Shown here in pieces: positions 63,615 to 64,000 of a stretch of 64,000 nt of DNA. The translations under genes were made by a program, and so were the position numbers. The notes under the pieces are model-generated. The model had not been told where the DNA came from. It saw only the letters and a list, made by a program, of their open reading frames with translations, and did not search any database. This DNA is from Gonocerus acuteangulatus (Eukaryota; Arthropoda; Insecta; Hemiptera; Coreidae). Location of the stretch: assembly GCA_946811695.1 (NCBI GenBank), contig OX328132.1, forward strand, positions 129,428,208 to 129,492,207, written 5' to 3'. Position 1 is the first letter of the stretch; each line of letters starts with the position of its first letter.

Positions 63615-64000
63615 GTATATATATATATAATCTGAAAACTGATATGTAAAAATTGAAGAGGTTTGGAAAAGTAAAAAAAAAAAAAAAATACTAAGAGTTG
63701 ATGTTCTAATATTCTAAGAGTGTGATGGAGCCGGGGAGGGAGCGTTACTAAAGTGGGAGAAGGGAGGGAGAGGAGGGTGGCGGGTGGAGGGGGGGGGGGG
63801 GTATAATTACCGGTTCTCAACCTTTAATTACAGCAAATCCTGGCCTACTCAGGTGCATAATTACTTTCTACCTCGGGAAGAAGAAGAAGGAAAGGCCGGA
63901 GTCAAAAATCTCTAATTTACCACCTTTACAGGAGCTAAGTGCCACTCAAATGAAAAGACTTCTTCCCTATTATAAAAACGAAATAAGAAGAAGAGGTGAA
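63615..64000. other. Unassigned trailing sequence
   Basis: Short TA tract, A-run (63674-63690), a GA/G-rich patch with a 12-G run near 63790-63800; no gene recognised. Confidence 0.45.

Noticed and set aside
1..64000. Bacterial-type operons, promoters or ribosome binding sites
   Set aside because: The sequence is eukaryotic repeat-rich DNA; such signals would be meaningless here and none was called.

Overview
This is a gene-poor, repeat-dominated stretch of a eukaryotic nuclear genome, most likely from an arthropod. No intact host gene, rRNA or functional tRNA gene could be supported. The evidence for origin is indirect: a LINE with reverse transcriptase plus RNase H, a Penelope-like element (PLE) with a GIY-YIG endonuclease, tRNA-derived SINEs, hAT-type DNA transposons, long (TA)n tracts and intronless AT-rich spacer. 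The species cannot be named from sequence alone.

Roughly a third of the window (my estimate, about 22 kb) is made of more than 30 separate minisatellite arrays, with unit lengths from about 17 to 96 bp and almost every array using a different unit. Most long open frames are by-products of arrays whose period is a multiple of three.

Layout: 0.2-4.6 kb, two large arrays (30/44 bp and 56 bp); 4.9-5.6 kb, a non-autonomous DNA transposon with perfect 30-bp inverted ends; 5.65-5.92 kb, an inverted pair of PLE terminal repeats; 6.5-9.26 kb, a decayed hAT element with an 8-bp target duplication, carrying a nested 1.2-kb repeat here called family A; 9.5 kb, a SINE; 10.6-14.7 kb, several arrays; 15.4-18.3 kb, family A pieces, a second SINE family and an inverted-repeat element; 18.6-19.2 kb, an array; 20.4-22.8 kb, a 5'-truncated LINE; 23.2-23.6 kb, a second inverted PLE pair; 24-28.8 kb, arrays; 28.9-30.8 kb, a 5'-truncated PLE ending in a hammerhead-ribozyme-like motif; 31.5-39.4 kb, arrays, a 0.56-kb palindrome, a third PLE pair, a SINE and a hAT MITE; 41.4-44.9 kb, the best family A copy and further arrays; 45.5-53.9 kb, large arrays; 54.5-56.7 kb and 60.5-63.6 kb, two foldback elements whose inverted arms each contain a tandem array.

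The unifying observation is that transposon ends and tandem arrays are physically linked. The terminal motif of family A is built into the unit of three otherwise unrelated arrays. Two foldback elements carry the same array in both arms at different copy number, and one still holds a single-unit version in its centre. This suggests a genome in which non-autonomous DNA transposons repeatedly give rise to minisatellites. A second theme is hammerhead-like motifs in PLE terminal repeats, present both next to the PLE coding region and as solo inverted pairs. All calls are by eye; no alignment, folding or database search was run.
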